A stretch of 6,088 nucleotides of DNA from Parcubacteria group bacterium Gr01-1014_72. Its GTDB lineage: Bacteria > Patescibacteriota > Minisyncoccia > Phycocordibacterales > VMFH01. The notes under the pieces were generated by a model, which saw nothing but the letters and a program-made list of their open reading frames with translations, was not told where the DNA came from and made no database searches. Both the position numbers and the translations under genes were made by a program. The stretch lies in assembly GCA_007375925.1 (NCBI GenBank), contig VMFH01000044.1:1-6088 (forward strand). Reading direction: 5' to 3'. Each line of letters starts with the position of its first letter. Positions within the stretch are counted from its first letter, which is position 1. Positions 5,384 through 6,088 of this stretch are shown here, piece after piece.

Positions 5384-5824
5384 ATGAAAAAACAGAGAGA
5401 GGTGAAGGAGGAAAAAACGCTTGGCGTTACGGCGGTAGAGGACGCAATCCGCGCCATCAAGACGAAGTTCGGCGAGGAGGCTATTATGAAACTCGGAGAA
5501 AAACCCCGGGTGAATATTGACGTTGTACACTCCGGCTCAATCGGTCTGGATGCCGCACTCGGCGTCGGCGGCTACCCGCGCGGGCGCATCATAGAAATCT
5601 TCGGTCCCGAATCATCCGGCAAAACCACACTCGCCCTCCATGCTGTCGCGGAGGCACAAAAGAAGGGCGCGTCACCGCGGAGCGGGTTGACCCCAATGAA
5701 AAAGGAGAAGGTCAAAATAATTGGGGCACGCATTCAACTGGAGAAATTAACCACACTCAAAAAAATATTGATGGCGAACCGGTTTACGGAACGCCCGGCG
5801 AAAGGAATTCACTTAATTATTTAA
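5384..5824 (+). CDS. recA: RecA recombinase, N-terminal part only; truncated and fused to out-of-frame sequence
   Basis: RecA forms ATP-dependent filaments on single-stranded DNA for recombination and SOS induction. Residues 14-95 match it well: GVTAVEDAIRAIKTKFGEEAIMKLGE, then VVHSGSIGLDAALGVGGYPRGRIIEIFGPESSGKTTLALHAVAEAQKKG, with Walker A GPESSGKT at 74-81. RecA should continue with strand-forming sequence and an (I/V)DAEHALDP motif and reach about 340-350 residues. Instead the match ends at Gly95 (codon 5666-5668). The next 51 residues, to TAA 5822-5824, are unrelated and are the wrong-frame reading of a surface-protein gene. Walker B, both DNA-binding loops and the C-terminal domain are missing, so the 146-residue product cannot be an active recombinase. 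The ATG at 5384 lies 7 bp after the upstream stop and no clear ribosome binding site is seen. It is a rearrangement or an assembly chimera; an intein is not supported. Confidence 0.85.
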   Translation: MKKQREVKEEKTLGVTAVEDAIRAIKTKFGEEAIMKLGEKPRVNIDVVHSGSIGLDAALGVGGYPRGRIIEIFGPESSGKTTLALHAVAEAQKKGASPRSGLTPMKKEKVKIIGARIQLEKLTTLKKILMANRFTERPAKGIHLII

Positions 5825-6088
5825 TCGCTCCCTTCGGCATACTTACAGCGGATAAAACTTTGACTGGAGAAAACTCGCCATACATTGTCCAACGATACGG
5901 ACTGTCAGTTTCTCAAGGTTTAACCCTTACGATTGAGCCCGGAGTAGTTATTAAAATCTCTGACGCCAACGAACCGTCAATAAGCATATCAGGAAAATTA
6001 ATTGCTCAAGGTAAGGCAGATAACCCAATCGTTATTACGAGCATCTATGATGATGAATACGGAGGGGATACCAATAAAGACGGCATTT
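5671..6088 (+). CDS. Lamin-tail/beta-helix surface protein fragment, no start, runs off window
   Basis: The frame starting with GTC at 5671 is open to the window end and is separate from the recA frame. It begins VTAERVDPNEKGEGQNNWGTHS, which resembles the end of a lamin-tail domain (ERVDP, then NNW). A linker with GEPVYGTPGERNSLNY follows, then repeats typical of right-handed beta-helix surface proteins: SPYIVQRYGLSVSQGLTLTI, EPGVVIKI, ISISGKLIAQGKADNPIVIT and SIYDDEYGGDTNKDGI. The acidic DDEYGGDTNKDG stretch looks like a calcium-binding turn. Such proteins are usually secreted and large. The frame has no start here: upstream it runs through recA sequence back to a TGA at 5518, so the true 5' part is absent. 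GC content (about 37-40% in lines I counted) is far below that of recA (68% in one line), supporting a different origin. Because neither frame nor composition agrees with recA, I treat it as a joined fragment. Confidence 0.7.

Noticed and set aside
5669..5824. An intein or a natural domain fusion in RecA
   Set aside because: There is no Cys/Ser splice start and no intein motif. The extra residues are a wrong-frame reading of a recognisable surface-protein sequence, and RecA does not resume within the window.

Overview
The window looks like a piece of a Patescibacteria (CPR, probably Parcubacteria-like) contig. This placement is inferred from gene character: small proteins with lysine/arginine-flanked single membrane anchors, an FtsK gene followed by a short glucodextranase-B-like gene and then recA, a lamin-tail/beta-helix surface protein, and starts that mostly lack a clear Shine-Dalgarno sequence. 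All recognisable genes are on the + strand. No rRNA, tRNA, CRISPR array or insertion sequence was seen.

Layout. Positions 1-900 are lower in GC (about 43-45% in the lines I counted) and carry a four-helix membrane protein (88-474) and a complete DUF488/YeaO-type protein (524-883). From about 950 the sequence becomes GC-rich. It holds a small cysteine-rich unknown protein (952-1221) with its own terminator, a DoxX-like membrane protein (1394-1846), a membrane-anchored CHRD/SOD-like plus cupredoxin-like fusion (2033-2905), a large nested bidirectional terminator (2904-2972), and then the FtsK DNA translocase (2997-5258), a glucodextranase-B-like remnant (5101-5376) and the start of recA (5384-).

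The striking part is the right end. FtsK is normal up to the middle of its C-terminal winged-helix (gamma) domain. It then changes, within a few bases, into a +1-frame segment encoding a beta-sandwich protein that has lost its own start and membrane anchor. About 570 bp later recA, normal through Walker A, stops matching RecA at residue 95. It is joined to a headless, AT-richer (about 37-40% GC) fragment of a lamin-tail/beta-helix surface protein that runs off the window. Both joints link gene fragments, so each looks like a deletion or rearrangement breakpoint, or an assembly or amplification chimera, rather than a designed fusion. If the joints are real, this copy cannot make normal RecA and makes an FtsK lacking a complete DNA-sequence-reading domain.

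How the genes relate. FtsK, the glucodextranase-like protein and RecA form a compact run suggesting shared transcription, with chromosome segregation and recombination roles. The DoxX-like protein and the CHRD/cupredoxin protein are envelope proteins with possible redox or metal links, but each seems to have its own promoter. I found no convincing new defence or mobile system. The most notable items are the two breakpoints, the cysteine-free cupredoxin fused to a CHRD-like domain, the cysteine-rich small protein, and two well-formed intergenic hairpins.
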